DNA of 64,000 bases from Bugulina stolonifera (taxonomy: Eukaryota > Bryozoa > Gymnolaemata > Cheilostomatida > Bugulidae): the NCBI GenBank assembly GCA_935421135.1, contig OW285197.1, forward strand, positions 8,596,723 to 8,660,722, in the 5' to 3' direction. The translations under genes were made by a program, and so were the position numbers. Below, piece after piece: positions 25,251 to 37,400 of the stretch. Position 1 is the first letter of the stretch; the number at the start of each line of letters is the position of its first letter. The notes below the pieces were generated by a model that saw only the letters and a list, made by a program, of their open reading frames with translations, did not search any database and was not told the DNA's origin.

Positions 25251-26042
25251 TGTTGTGAACTTTTTCCTGGGAGCAATGTGGTATCGAACCGCCAACCTCC
25301 GGCACTGCGCCTAGCATGTGTCTGAAGCCGCTACCATCACGGCCATCTCGGCAACCCCAGAAAAGGAAGCTTCAACGACCGCATGTATAGCGGCAATCAG
25401 CCCACACACACGGCTGGACAGTTCCACCACATTCTCCCCACCACAACGAGTCATGGGTCTTTCAGCATCCCAGCTGCCACCAATGGTGTGGACTTTTTCC
25501 TGGGAGCAATGTGGTATCGAACCGCCAACCTCCGGCACTGCGCCTAGCATGGGTCTGAAGCCGCTACCATCACGGCCATCTCGGCAACCCCAAAAAAGGA
25601 AGCTTCAACGACCGCATGTATAGCGGCAATCAGCCCACACACACGGCTGGACAGTTCCACCACATTCTCCCCACCACAACGAGCCATGGGTCTTTCAGCA
25701 TCCCAGCTGCCACCAATGTTGTGGACTTTTTCCTGGGAGCAATGTGGTCTCGAACCGCCAACCTCCGGCACTGCGCCTAGCATGTGACTGAAGCCGCTAC
25801 CATCACGGCCATCTCGGCAACCGAAATAAAGGAAGCTTCAACGACCGCATGTATAGCGGCAATCAGCCCACACACACGGCTGGACAGTTCCACCACATTC
25901 TCCCCACCACAACGAGTCATGGGTCTTTCAGCATCCCAGCTGCCACCAATGGTGTGGACTTTTTCCTGGGAGCAATGTGGTATCGAACCGCCAACCTCCG
26001 GCACTGCGCCTAGCATGGGTCTGAAGCCGCTACCATCACGGC
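25251..26042 (-). mobile_element. TRIM-type miniature LTR element, tandem array
   Basis: The unit repeats every 233 bp. Read on the - strand it is a 181-bp LTR (TGTGGTGGAACTG ... CACAACA or CACACCA), then a 52-bp interior that starts TTGGTGGCAGCTGGGATGC (primer-binding-site type) and ends in the purine tract GGTGGGGAGAA immediately before the next LTR. LTRs lie at 25251-25431, 25484-25664 and 25717-25897; a fourth (25950-26042) is cut and fused to the gypsy 3' LTR. There is no coding capacity, and the 79-codon frames crossing each unit are incidental. Shared LTRs in arrays (LTR-int-LTR-int) are known for TRIMs. The interior is exceptionally small. Confidence 0.85.
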
Positions 26043-26044
26043 AG

Positions 26045-26580
26045 AGGCAGAGACACAGAACTCTATTACTTTTGGATCCTCCTGAACGCTTGGAAATCTA
26101 ACCTAGGACTCAGCCAGATGTATTGAGGCGGAGATAATTAACCAACTCTAGGGATAATGACACACCAATGAGTGACAAGGGAACAACTAATTTCCAGATT
26201 TAGTTCTATATTTATGTAATAAAATAGGACAAAGACAATAACAATGTAGTAATAATAAGGTTAGCAAACAATAATTAGGAATAAATTATGATACAGTTAC
26301 AAGGTTACTCAAAGATAAATATAGTTAAGAAATCGATACAATGAAAACCAGTCTCTCTTGTCTGGACCCTCTCCTAGCACTGCTCGTTTTTCATCCTCTC
26401 TCTAACTCTTTAGCTCTTCAGCGCTATTCTACAACAAGCACAGATATAGCTGTGGATATCTTTGCTTGACTTGACTCCCTCGGTATGAATCGGGTGTTGT
26501 GTCAATTTCACGACACAACCAGAGCCCAACCCACCGGAGGGAGCATGCAATTGGAGTCGCTAAAGTATGATTCTACTACA
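26045..26580 (-). repeat. Gypsy 3' LTR, lacking its last 34 bases
   Basis: It matches 46120-46655 over 536 bp, starting TGTAGTAGAATC on the - strand. The final 34 bases of the LTR (ending ...GTCTATTACA in the other copy) are replaced by the truncated TRIM LTR, producing a chimeric LTR. The upstream frame of the extra ORF ends inside this LTR. Confidence 0.9.
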
Positions 26581-27548
26581 TTCTCCACCCCTAGATGCGA
26601 GGCAGGCAGGTGAAGCCTACAGCTAGCACCGATAAAGGCAAGGTAGTAGCATACGGCGACATTGATATTGTCCATCATTAGAAATGCTACAGCCCTAAAA
26701 CTAGGATAGCACAATGTTGTAAGGTACACACCCAATTGCATGTCAAGCAGCATGCTTGCTGCACGAATATGCTGAGGAGCATCGCTCAAGGCTTGTAGGT
26801 GGCTTCTGAGCTGTTGTTGAGTGTGAATGGCTGCTTGATACTTTGACTCCAGTTGGCGGACCTTCTGTTGTAACTCGTCTCTCTCCCTCTTCAGTTCCGC
26901 ATAGCCCAGGTGTGCTGGATCCATACAGGCTGGCGAGTAGGATGAAGTGTTAAATCCTCTTACTGGCATCGTTTCTATTGGCCGTCGATAAGGAGCTGAC
27001 GATTGCCTCATATGCCTACGCCGGATGGTTTCCCGAGCATCTACAGGAACGGATGAGCGCAGAGAGGCTGTCTCTGTGTTGCTTCTAGCTCTGTCTACCA
27101 CCGGAAGGACACCAAACTGCACTCCTTTTGGAAGCTGCCATTCTTCTCTAAACTGTTTGAACCGGGCCGCATCTACCACAAAACATGTGTCCGTCATACA
27201 TCTTACTCCTCCTTCCTTCAAGTGGTCCTGCATGGCAGCCTTATCCCTGCTGGTGTGCCCACAGGAACAGAACAACTTGCTGAAGTGCAGCTTCACATGG
27301 TCTGATAGCTCCCGGCCATTCCCCATAAAGTTGCATAGTTTACAGCCAGTAGGTCCTTTGGCCTGGGATGATTGTTGGTCGGTTGCTCTGGTGGTGTACA
27401 TTCTATACCGTGCATTTTTTCTGACTCGGTTTGGGCTGGACGTAGTACCAGTCACCTTCTCCGTATGACCGGGGTGTACGTCCATCTGCTCCTGGTCCGA
27501 TTCCAGCAGGTTGTCCTCCATGATCTGGACCTGAACTTCAGTTGACAT
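26508..27548 (-). CDS. Extra ORF of the gypsy element: C2H2 / coiled-coil protein
   Basis: This 346-codon frame lies between integrase and the 3' LTR, where envelope or accessory genes sit, and it ends inside the LTR. It is not envelope-like: there is no signal peptide or fusion/transmembrane layout. Visible features are a C2H2 finger (residues 69-88, C-x2-C-x11-H-x3-H), further Cys/His clusters to about 122, an Arg-rich stretch near 170-190 and a heptad-rich coiled coil at about 216-254. I start it at the ATG at 27548 rather than the upstream in-frame Met, because TTTTTTTTAG at 27578-27587 looks like a 3' splice site 29 bases before that ATG, suggesting a spliced subgenomic mRNA. The function is unknown; nucleic-acid or Gag binding are guesses. 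Confidence 0.65.
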   Translation of the reverse strand: MSTEVQVQIMEDNLLESDQEQMDVHPGHTEKVTGTTSSPNRVRKNARYRMYTTRATDQQSSQAKGPTGCKLCNFMGNGRELSDHVKLHFSKLFCSCGHTSRDKAAMQDHLKEGGVRCMTDTCFVVDAARFKQFREEWQLPKGVQFGVLPVVDRARSNTETASLRSSVPVDARETIRRRHMRQSSAPYRRPIETMPVRGFNTSSYSPACMDPAHLGYAELKRERDELQQKVRQLESKYQAAIHTQQQLRSHLQALSDAPQHIRAASMLLDMQLGVYLTTLCYPSFRAVAFLMMDNINVAVCYYLAFIGASCRLHLPASHLGVENVVESYFSDSNCMLPPVGWALVVS

Positions 27549-27793
27549 GATGGAAGAGATTGAAGGGGATCGAGATACTAAAAAAAAGAAAGGAAACTTG
27601 TACCACCCTATCACGGCCACATTCGGCCCCTTAGGTACGGTCGAACACCATTCTAGGAGTACAAGCAAAGTTACGCTTTCTATTAGATGGGAAGATCAAT
27701 AAGCAGCAATGTGAGTACTCATAATCCAGTAGTTTTTACAACTATCAGGCAAACTCGGCACCCCAGCCGTATATGAGGAGTTATGTAATAGTC

Positions 27794-28021
27794 TACTAGA
27801 TAGGAGGCAACCTGTCCCACAGCGTGTCACGACCTAGCATGACACGGTGGTCCCAGGACCCACACCTATGTATACACCACGTAGTCATCTAATCTCTTAG
27901 GATAGTGTACTAGATAGGGGGCAACCTGTCCCACAGCGTGTCACGAGCTAGCATGACACGATGGTCCCAGGACCCATCCCTACGTATACACCACGTAATC
28001 ATCCAATCTCATAGGATGACG
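27794..28021 (-). repeat. 114-bp tandem duplication at the 3' end of pol
   Basis: Two copies (about 27794-27907 and 27908-28021) share blocks such as CAACCTGTCCCACAGCGTGT and ACCCACACC/ACCCATCCC at identical spacing. The upstream copy (on the - strand) includes the last pol codons and stop; the other lies between pol and the extra ORF. Divergence of several bases shows it is older than the LTR pair. Confidence 0.8.
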
Positions 28022-30642
28022 AACAGCTCTCCTGGGTCTGTCACTGAGATGACCAGCATCGAGGTCCTCCCTCAGTGGACCCAGATCAGGAACGGTCATC
28101 CGTTCTATGTCAGCAGTTGGAAAGGCTGACCAGCGGGAGGGCCCGTCCTCCGGCTCAGAGTCAGCTCCATCAGCTGGATCTATTGTTTGGGAAGGCTGTC
28201 CCCGAGAATCATCACAGGCATTGAAGAGCTTCAGTTGACTTTCGTGAACTGTGCCCCTGCCCTGGATCTTGTAGGTACCATTATTAAATGCCTTCTTTAC
28301 CGTGAAAAGACCTTGAAACTTTGGCTGTAGCTTCGGGTTGATGCCCTTCTTCCGTCTCTTATACTGCACTTGTACCATGTCTCCCGGGCTGAACAAGGGC
28401 TCTTCCTGGTTATCCGGAGTCCTCACGAGTCTCAACTGCTGTGATCGCAGCAAGGCGTGAGCCGTATCCAGGCGCTCTTGCAGTTCGGAGGCATACCGGG
28501 TACGAGTGGTTATCGAAGTATCGCTTGTTCCTTGGACAAGCTGATCTGGTAAACGGCATTCCCTACCAAACATGAGGAAGTTGGCAGTCTCATGGGTTTT
28601 GGAATGTGGCGTTGCACGTAGTGCTCGCATAAGATGAGGCAGCAATTTGTCCCAATCATTTTGTTCGCTGCCTGTGCTGAATAACAGCGAACGCAGGGCA
28701 TCGCCCAACGTTCGGTTACCTCGTTCTACAACACCATTAGACTGAGGATGATAGGGAGATGTTCGGGTTTTGGTGACTCTCCACAGCGAGCACAACTCCG
28801 ACATCATGTCCCCTTCGAACTGCGCCCCGCGGTCACTATGGATCTCCTCGGGAAGTCCGAAGTAGCAGAATACCCTATCATCTAGTGCCTCAACAACTAC
28901 TGGTGCGGTAGCATTAGGCAGTGCTATAGCATCTTGCCATCTGGTGAAATGATCCGATAACACTAGAATCCACTGATTACCTCGAGCTGTGCAAGGCAAC
29001 GGCCCAACTAGGTCGATGGCCACTTTCTGCCATGGACGACCAGCGAACAGAGGCCCACAGCTCGAGTACTGGTTTAGACCACCCTGCTTGGCTTGTTGGC
29101 AAATCTGACAGGTTCTGACTAGTCTGCGCACAGCAGAGGTCATACCTGGCCAGTACCAAAGGAGCTGTAACCGTTTGAGAGTTTTCATTATCCCAGCATG
29201 GGAAAGGATATGGGTGTTCCATATAATGTCCTTCCGCATGGTACTGGGACATACAATCACCTCTCGCGGTCGCTGGTTACCCAAAACCCGAGCCACCAGT
29301 ACGCCATCCTCCCTGATCCTCAACAAGGAGAGCATGGTACTGAGCTTTTTGAGTTCTGGGCTTCCCAGGCTCACCTTTTCAGGATCCAAAGGTTGCTGAG
29401 CTAAAACAGCTTGGTAAACCGTGGCAACATCACCAGGTACTTGCTGGGCTCTTGCAAGATCATCAGATCCTATAGGGATGGTGTTCCGGCTAGTGTTGCC
29501 CACGGGGCAAGCACACCCGACCTTCCACCTAGCTTCATCCCCTAAGTCATCAGGTCGGTTCAGTGGTTTGACTGCGGGGAAGCTGAACTCTCGTTCTTCG
29601 ACTTCCCAGTCAGCGATTACTTCTTCTATACTCGGCCCACCACTCCGACGAGTTATCCTCTGGCACTGCTTGCAGTCAGTGCAAGGTCGTCGAGAGAGGC
29701 CATCAGCATTGCCATGTTTGCTGCCTACTCGATGTATGATGGTAAACTTGAATTCACTGAGAACTTCCAACCACCTTGCGATCTGGTCAGAAGGCTCAGA
29801 CCTCCTGAGAAGCCAGATCAACGAAACATGGTCCGTCCTGATAGTGAATTGGCGGCCGTACAAGTAGGGTCGATAGTGGTTCACAGCCTTGACCACAGCC
29901 AGTAGCTCCCGCCGAGTAACGCAGTAATTTCTCTCGGGTGGCTGTAAGGTCTTACTGTAGTATGAGATCACCCTTTCTCGTCCTCCTTGGATTTGTGATA
30001 ACACGGCACCAATTCCGACTAGGGATGCATCTGTATCAAGAATAAATTCTTGAGATATATCAGGATATCCTAGTACAGGAGAAGACACCATAGCCTGTTT
30101 CAGTGAGTCAAACGCGTTCTGGCACTCATCACTCCATCGAAACTTGTTGCCCTTGGCAGTGAGCTGAGAGAGCGGCTTGGCGATGGAAGCAAAGCCCTCC
30201 ACATATTGACGATAGTACCCTACCGTCCCCAAGAATGCCTGCAGCTCAGAAATGTTGCGAGGTGGCAACCATTCGGCTATAGCAGAGATCTTGTCAGGGT
30301 CGGTAGCTACCCCATCCTTACTAACCACATGCCCCAAGTACCTGATCTTTTCCTGGAACAAGTGACACTTGGAGGGCTTCAGTTTCAATCCAGCTGAACG
30401 AAGTCGGCTTAATACTTCTTTAAGATGATCCCAATGATCGTCAAAATTGTTTCCAATCACAATCACATTATCCAGGTACAGCAACAAAGTTTTCCAATGG
30501 AGACCATGAAGGACCCTCTCCATCAACCTCTGGAAAGTAGCAGGTGCATTGGTAAGCCCAAATGGAAGGACTTTCCACCTCCACAAACCACTACGAGTGC
30601 AGAATGCGGACTTTTCTTTGGCATCATCATCTAGTGGCACCT
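27980..30642 (-). CDS. pol: Gypsy Pol, downstream part: RT C-terminal half, RNase H, integrase
   Basis: An open frame of about 886 codons continues the RT after the nested transposon. In order: the RT thumb/palm with motif KVLPFGLTNAPATFQRLM; the catalytic motif read as YLDN rather than YLDD (residues 55-58); RNase H with LDTDAS (about 201-206), RRELLAVV and RTDH; a connection ending NADGLSRR; an H-H-C-C zinc-binding region (HILSHAGIMK ... CQICQQAK); an integrase core with IDLVGPLP, HSDRGAQF and an SNGVVERG Glu; and a basic C-terminal region ending about 30 codons after RRAVRHP. The reading starts inside the RT because the upstream half lies at 43105-44041. The element cannot make an intact RT now, and the Asp-to-Asn change would by itself impair catalysis. 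Confidence 0.9.
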
Positions 30643-31438
30643 GCCAATACCCACTCCGTGTAGATAAGGTAAATTTGTCGGAATAATCTTACGGAGTTGT
30701 GCTCTCTCCACATGCACAAACGCAACACTTGCGCTAGCTACACCACTTGTAAATGAATTGTTAGGTCATGTGTTCAAGCCCATTCACGCTTCACCGGATA
30801 TGCTGCTAGCGTATTATCATGCTTACTAGTAACAAGTTGGTTAGTACCAGGCAGGTTCCACCGCCTGGTAGTCACTCAAAGCCTTCTAGTTATATTAATA
30901 CTGGGTAAAACACATTATTGTTATCACATTGGTTTGGACCAATGTGTAAGAAATTTTGATTAAACTGTTCAGACAAGTCATAGCAAGGGTTCTCAACTGA
31001 GAAATGTGAATGATATTATGATATTTACTAGCAGGGAGCAACAATCAGGGTGAGTAACAATTAAACAATGCAATCACTACAATTTCACATCGATTTTATT
31101 AAATTATTGTTATCGTATCATTAGTATTTGAGTAGTTGAGTATCAATCACGATATTATTATGTTATGATGATCATGATAATCTATGGTGATATAAATACT
31201 AATAGTAAGTTGTCGACTTCAGCACGACAACCGAACCTGACTATAACATAAGATAATTAATGGATAATACATAATGATAATGATAAACAGGACTGGTAAC
31301 AGAATCGAGAATGAAAACTTATAGAGTATATTATTGTTATAATTATTATAATAGTTATAAATTATATAACATTTATGTAATGTTATAAATAATAGTGATT
31401 GAATTGGATCACTGAGTAGCCCTACATTAGGATTACAA

Positions 31439-34400
31439 TTAGTAGTGTAATCGCTTTTTATAATGTTTGATTAACTTTACAGCGTTGTGTAATTCTGGAC
31501 TAAGGACTAGTGTTGATAATTTTTTATAAGTCTCATAATGTTTTTTTTCAAGCTGTGATATCTTCTTGGCATAACTAGCCTCCATTCTATCTAGCTGCAT
31601 GGCTACCTTTCTGTGTAGCTGGCCATATAAACTGGCAGCCATAGAACAGCGAGTCAGCTTGTATTTATTTCTTGTGTCTATATACTTCACGATGGTCTTT
31701 TTCTCTAGCTTGCTCCTCACCCACAACTCTATTAATTTGGTTTCTGTAGTCATATAAAATAACAGAAAATATTTACCACCAAACGTTTACAAATTAAGAT
31801 AGCATTAATAGACATAGTCAATGATAGCCTTTAGCTTATAGCACAGCTTCATCAATATCTAGGCCTTCATCTAGTTGACTAACCTTTATCAGGCCGTGCT
31901 GTTCTATTAATTGTAATGGATGTTGTAGAAGCTTCCTCTGAGCCAATAGTGGCTTCTAGAACAGCTGCTGGGGTGCTGGTAGCAGCTTCCTCTGAGCCAA
32001 TAGTGGTTCCTAGAACAGCTGCTGGGGTGCTGGTAGCAGCTTCCTCTGAGCCAATAGTGGTTCCTAGAACAGCTGCTGGGGTGCTGGTAGCAGCTTCCTC
32101 TGAGCCAATAGGGGTTTCTAGAACAGCTGCTGGGGTGCTGGTAGCAGCTTCTGCAAGAATCAGAGACATTATTGAGGCTAATTAATTTATATTAATTGTC
32201 TTGTATCAATATGGATGAGGTGCAATATAAACAATGATGGCAACTTTGGTCAATTTACCTGATTGTGGAGAAATGTCTATAATGAGTGGTATTGCTAATT
32301 CTTTTGATTCAGCCCTACATTTCTTCCAGTTGCTCTCCATTAGCTCAGCAGCCGATTCCATTGTGGTGGTTCTTCAAAGTAAGGACCGTATTATTATTAG
32401 TAAAGACCAGTACTTAGGTCAATGATGTTATAAGTTACAACAATATTGCATAACAAGCACTGCATAGACACTACTTGACACAGCACTGTATGTCATATCA
32501 TCCAAGTAGGCTACATGGATAACATAATATAGGCCTAATGGTATCATACAGCCTACCCTACATTAGACCATAGCACCTGAAGGTGTGTCGACATGCCTAT
32601 ATATATTATAATCTACTAATCTAATTTATGTAGTTGTAACTGTAAATACATGTAGCTGCATGGTGGCAACACGTAAATAGTAATACCTGAAATGTTCCAA
32701 TCTGGGTAGTAGTCCGAATCTTTCGTCGTCATGGCCATCTTTAAAAATGAGGCTGCCATCATCAGCTATGTTGTACCATACACCTTGTCCACAAGACAAA
32801 AAATCGGCAATTTTCTTGAGCGTGCACAGGGTAGCTATCTACAAATTATAGATCCTGGTAACCTACTGGAATACGAGCTAACCGACACTTGCTTTCTAAC
32901 TGTTCGTACAGTACTTGTATCTCATGGCAAATTACAACTGGAATGTTCTCAGTATTATAAATAATAGCAATTTAAGCATACCTTGTGTTTTTCCATGAAA
33001 GTCTTAGTCAGGACTGTTCTACCTCTGCTGACTAAGTGTAAGGCTCCAATTGAAATCTGGGATTTCTCTATTTTATGTTGTTGCTTTAAAAATGACTCGC
33101 CAGCTTTGTCATAGTGCACTTCTGCGATGTAATGTATCCTTACCAAAATGTTCTGCATTATTGTTTCCGCGTCTTGATTGCTAGCTGTAGTCATCTGCCT
33201 AAATATTGAATGAAAGTAGTTTCATTTAGCAACCTTTAATTGTCTACTGATGTTTGGATGCATACTATTTGGTAGCCTAAGACTAATAAATTTATTTTGT
33301 AGTTTACCTGAGTTCATGAAAGATCCTCTCTGAAGTTTCAGTAACCACAGACCTTAATGATACATATCTGTACATCTCGGCCATGTGGACTGCCACTGAG
33401 TGATATGGTGCTCCAAACATGGCTCGAGATGACACTTTGACCGGGCTGTGAAATAGTTCTGTGTAGAGTACAGCAAATACTAGCGATACCAAATAGAAGT
33501 GAAGCACTTCTTTTGGACACCTTTCTGCTTCAACTTGATATGCAAGTCTCTGAAGCTCACAGAGACTTGCCAACATCTTATATATCCTGCTACATTGCCT
33601 ATCAACAACAACACAAATTGGTTGTAGAATATATCTAATAAATGTAGAGGGCAGCCATGATGGTTTGGCAACTATGAAGATTTTAGCTCATTGTGCTAAG
33701 ACTATCAAAGGTTAGTGAAGCTGTGCATTGATGGGGGTGTCATCACTCTGTTGTTAGCCTAGAGATAGAAACTATTGGCAATTTTGCTATAATGCCCATG
33801 TTGCAATAATTATTAGCTGTCCAACCTAGTAGTACTCTAAACTACCATGTGTTATTGATAAAAAATTTCTAACCACATAAGCCCCACTCAACTACATGTA
33901 CATAATATTTCTAGTACATGTACTTACTCGTCATCTTGATATCGGAACTCTTCCATTAGTAGTGTCAGTTCTATTAAATATTTCCTCGCGTCACAGCCTT
34001 TGACTTGCCTCTTGTTACCTGTTGAATGGCATTGCTGTTTTAATATTATGATAGGTCAATACTAAAATAGGCATGTAGGTCTATTATTTGCATAATAATT
34101 TACTTGTATTACTTCAAGGCAGGTAGCTTTACCCATGCTAAGATTATTATATTATGAGCTCACATAGATGTTATTTGGGATGGATAACCAATTGGTTGGA
34201 AGTGCAGTGGAACTTACATAATTCAAACTCTAAGAGACCAACATTTTAATTTGAATTAGGCCCGAGTTTTAATTATGTGATCCCTTCATTTTCTATACTG
34301 GCTTGGACGTCTACTTGGTTAATAATACTATAATTATCCTTATGCACATTGTTAGTAGTAGCACATGAGTGTGCAGTAGCACATGAGTGTGCGTGTATGT

Positions 34401-37400
34401 ATTGACTTTAATTTGCTTCAACTGTGAATACAATGGAGCTACGGCAAGTTCCAACATGGCAGAACTATATTCATGCTTCAATGTTTATTACACTCACAAC
34501 TATAACACTGAAGGTGGGCAACTGTATAGGACAGCAGTATGAAAGTACATCTAAGCAATCAGTGGGTCTTCCCAGCTAGCTTGAGCAGAAACATTGCAGT
34601 ACACCATAGTAACTACTTCTACTAGTATAAGCTACTAACTACATTGTGCTAACCAACTCGATGAGCAGTCAGTCGTGACTATGCTTGCTGTAATAATTGT
34701 TTATAGTAGAGGGGCTAAGCGCATGAAGTGTCAATTCTGCATTATGGATAATAAACTCCAAGGCCATTTTTATATAGTGCTCAGCAGGGATAAAGGTTAA
34801 TAGTGTGAACTAACCACTGTATACATTGTGATTGTGCATGTTTCACAATCACATGGAGTAACTAATCACTTGAAAGTACATATTTCATATTTGTAAATTA
34901 TTGGCAATCCTTACCTAGACAAACAGAGCAGAAATTAGTTATTTCCACCTTCAGCTCCTTATTTTTTATTTGGTGGGGCAGCTCTTCTAGCACATGGTGT
35001 ATAAGGTTTTTTAGATCGTGGAGTGGGTCACACCAAGATATTTCATACTTGTCAGCGCTCATTTGGGTTAGGCTTTTGCCTGTTGTGCATATCGCTGGCA
35101 TCCTTTTGACACCTGTAGCATTACATTAGTAGGCATACATGATGTAATATATATATAAGCATGCACTTTAGTCAGACTAATAGCAGGCCTAATTGGTGTT
35201 CTGATACCATAAATTATGTAGTGTATAATATAGTGGAAATTAATGCATTATTAGTTTTTGTACCTTTTAGTTTTTGCTTTAGCAGTTCCCTCAGCTCTTC
35301 CACTTTCTCATTGTATTTTAAGGTCACCCCTTGATTTACAAGTTCATCTTCTAATTGCTCTTTCTAACAAATAAATTGAAATAGTAGTATCAATAGTAAC
35401 AGTAGCAGTAGTAGCAGTAGTGGTAGTTGTTGTTCTTATAGAGGTAACAGCGGCAGTTGGGTGTTTTGTTGACTGAGGATACTTGCTGCCTGCAGGTTGA
35501 ATCAATTGATCACTACATGTTGCAGCCTGAGACCACTATGAAAGCTACATGTTGTATCTAGGCTAGCATATTATATTGAAAATGGGTTGGCAGCCTTTCC
35601 TGCTACTGTTGATCATGAAATAACTTTCAAATGTCTACAAAAAATGCTTTTTACCTTCATCTTCGCTACATTAATCTCTACAGTGCTGACATGCTTTGCC
35701 AATAGCTTCATTCGACTTTCTAGATTTGTGTAGGGAGCAGTTGCAAACAGCCTTTCAACATTTTTGAATCTTGCGACGTTAGCTCCGCAATGGCAAGGGT
35801 AGTCTCCACCACCTGACTGCCCACTCTCAAACTGTCTTGCTGGGAGATCACCTGTAACAGGACAATACTCTAACAAATCATGATCTTCAACCATTACTAG
35901 TTAAACCAACTTCCTGTGGTAACCCATATCCCAGCATTGAGTTTGCACATAGAAATGACAATTGATACCTTGACGTACCCGAATTGAACCTGACAGTGTC
36001 TTGATAAACTCGATCTTTGAAGTATATTGGAAACGAAACTAGTTCCATTTCTTCCACTCTCTCAGATATGTATTTTAGCTGGTCAGACACTGATGACTTG
36101 GACCTCCCGATCATATGGAGAAATGGTTTCTCCACTATGCTTTGTACATCCATCCTAAAAAATTCAGTTTGAGATCATTGCTTTTGGATTTGGAAATGTC
36201 TTCATTGACACACAATACAAAACGCATGTACACACAATCATATAGGCTATGCAGAGCTGTTTCCAATAAAGGCAGCAGCCCTGGGCTATCAGTCTTAGGC
36301 TATTTATTGTGAAGTAGGTTGGCTCTTACCCCACTTCCTCCTTTGTCATGAAAACTGCTTTGTCATATAGGAACCACACAGTGACCACATAATGAGAGTA
36401 CCCTGAAAGTATTTTGATTGTTTAGAAATAATATAATTATAGTATTCTATATTGTTTAGAAATAATAGTATATTATTGTCATTTTAGAGGGAAACAGTTC
36501 AAAACACAGGTCTATCAAAACAGCTACAGAGCCTGAAAATCCACTGCCATGGAAATCCCCACTGCATGGTGTAATCAAATAAGTACACAGTGAGGACATA
36601 TCAATGGAGGCTTCAACTCGTGCATAACATTGTTGATGATAGCCCATTAATATAATTATGATGTAGTTACAACTAACATCTACACCATGCTAGGATTAGT
36701 GATGGACTTGACCAATGACCACTGAAGGTGACAGCTGTTTACATATATTATATACTATGAAGATACTTTATATATTTTATTCCTTACCAGCTATGTCTGA
36801 ATGGTCATGCCATATCACTATGTGCCTGGTTGTTTCAAGCTCTGTTAATTTTACTTTGAGCTCCTCTACTGTGTCTGTAGCACTGTACACTCCTTTAAAA
36901 TAAAATGCTAAATCTTATCAAATTTTGGCATAGTTATATAGTTAAAATTTACATGACACACATACATGTTGTAAGCGGGCCTATGTGCAATTGAACCTGA
37001 ATAATTCTCACCTTGGGCTCGAGATATAGCTTCTCTAAGCTCATCTATCGTCATAGTTTCTATAGGAGATCTCCTCAGTACTCCCTTCGCCTCCATCATT
37101 TCCAGGTGCTGCTGTCTAATCTTTTGGATCGAAATCTTCCTACCATATATTGTTGATTTCTTCTGCTCCATTGATTTTGATGTTGAGTTGTAAACATATT
37201 TGATGTTTTCAATAGGGCAGATGGTCATGCCTATGTCTATTTTTCCATTTAAAATGAGCCAGTCCCGCTCTTCGAGCAACTGCTTTGAACTGTTCGACCG
37301 ATATCCAGCAATGCCACACTCATGTTTATACCATGACCTTCTTTTTTTGTTTTGAGTGTCCATACTGTAACCAAGGCTTTTAGCAAATTCTTTAAGAACC

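Noticed and set aside
25251..26042. CRISPR-like or satellite array
   Set aside because: Units are contiguous, 233 bp, with no spacers, and have LTR, primer-site and purine-tract order; a TRIM array explains them better.
25311..26101. Repeated 79-105-codon frames on both strands
   Set aside because: They recur exactly at the 233-bp TRIM unit and run across LTR/interior junctions; the unit is non-coding.
26508..27548. Envelope gene in the gypsy element
   Set aside because: No signal peptide, no fusion peptide and no C-terminal membrane anchor; C2H2 and coiled-coil features fit another role.
32731..32964. 77-codon + strand frame inside the DNA transposon
   Set aside because: It is the antisense of a well-supported - strand exon (32687-32838) of the transposase-like gene.
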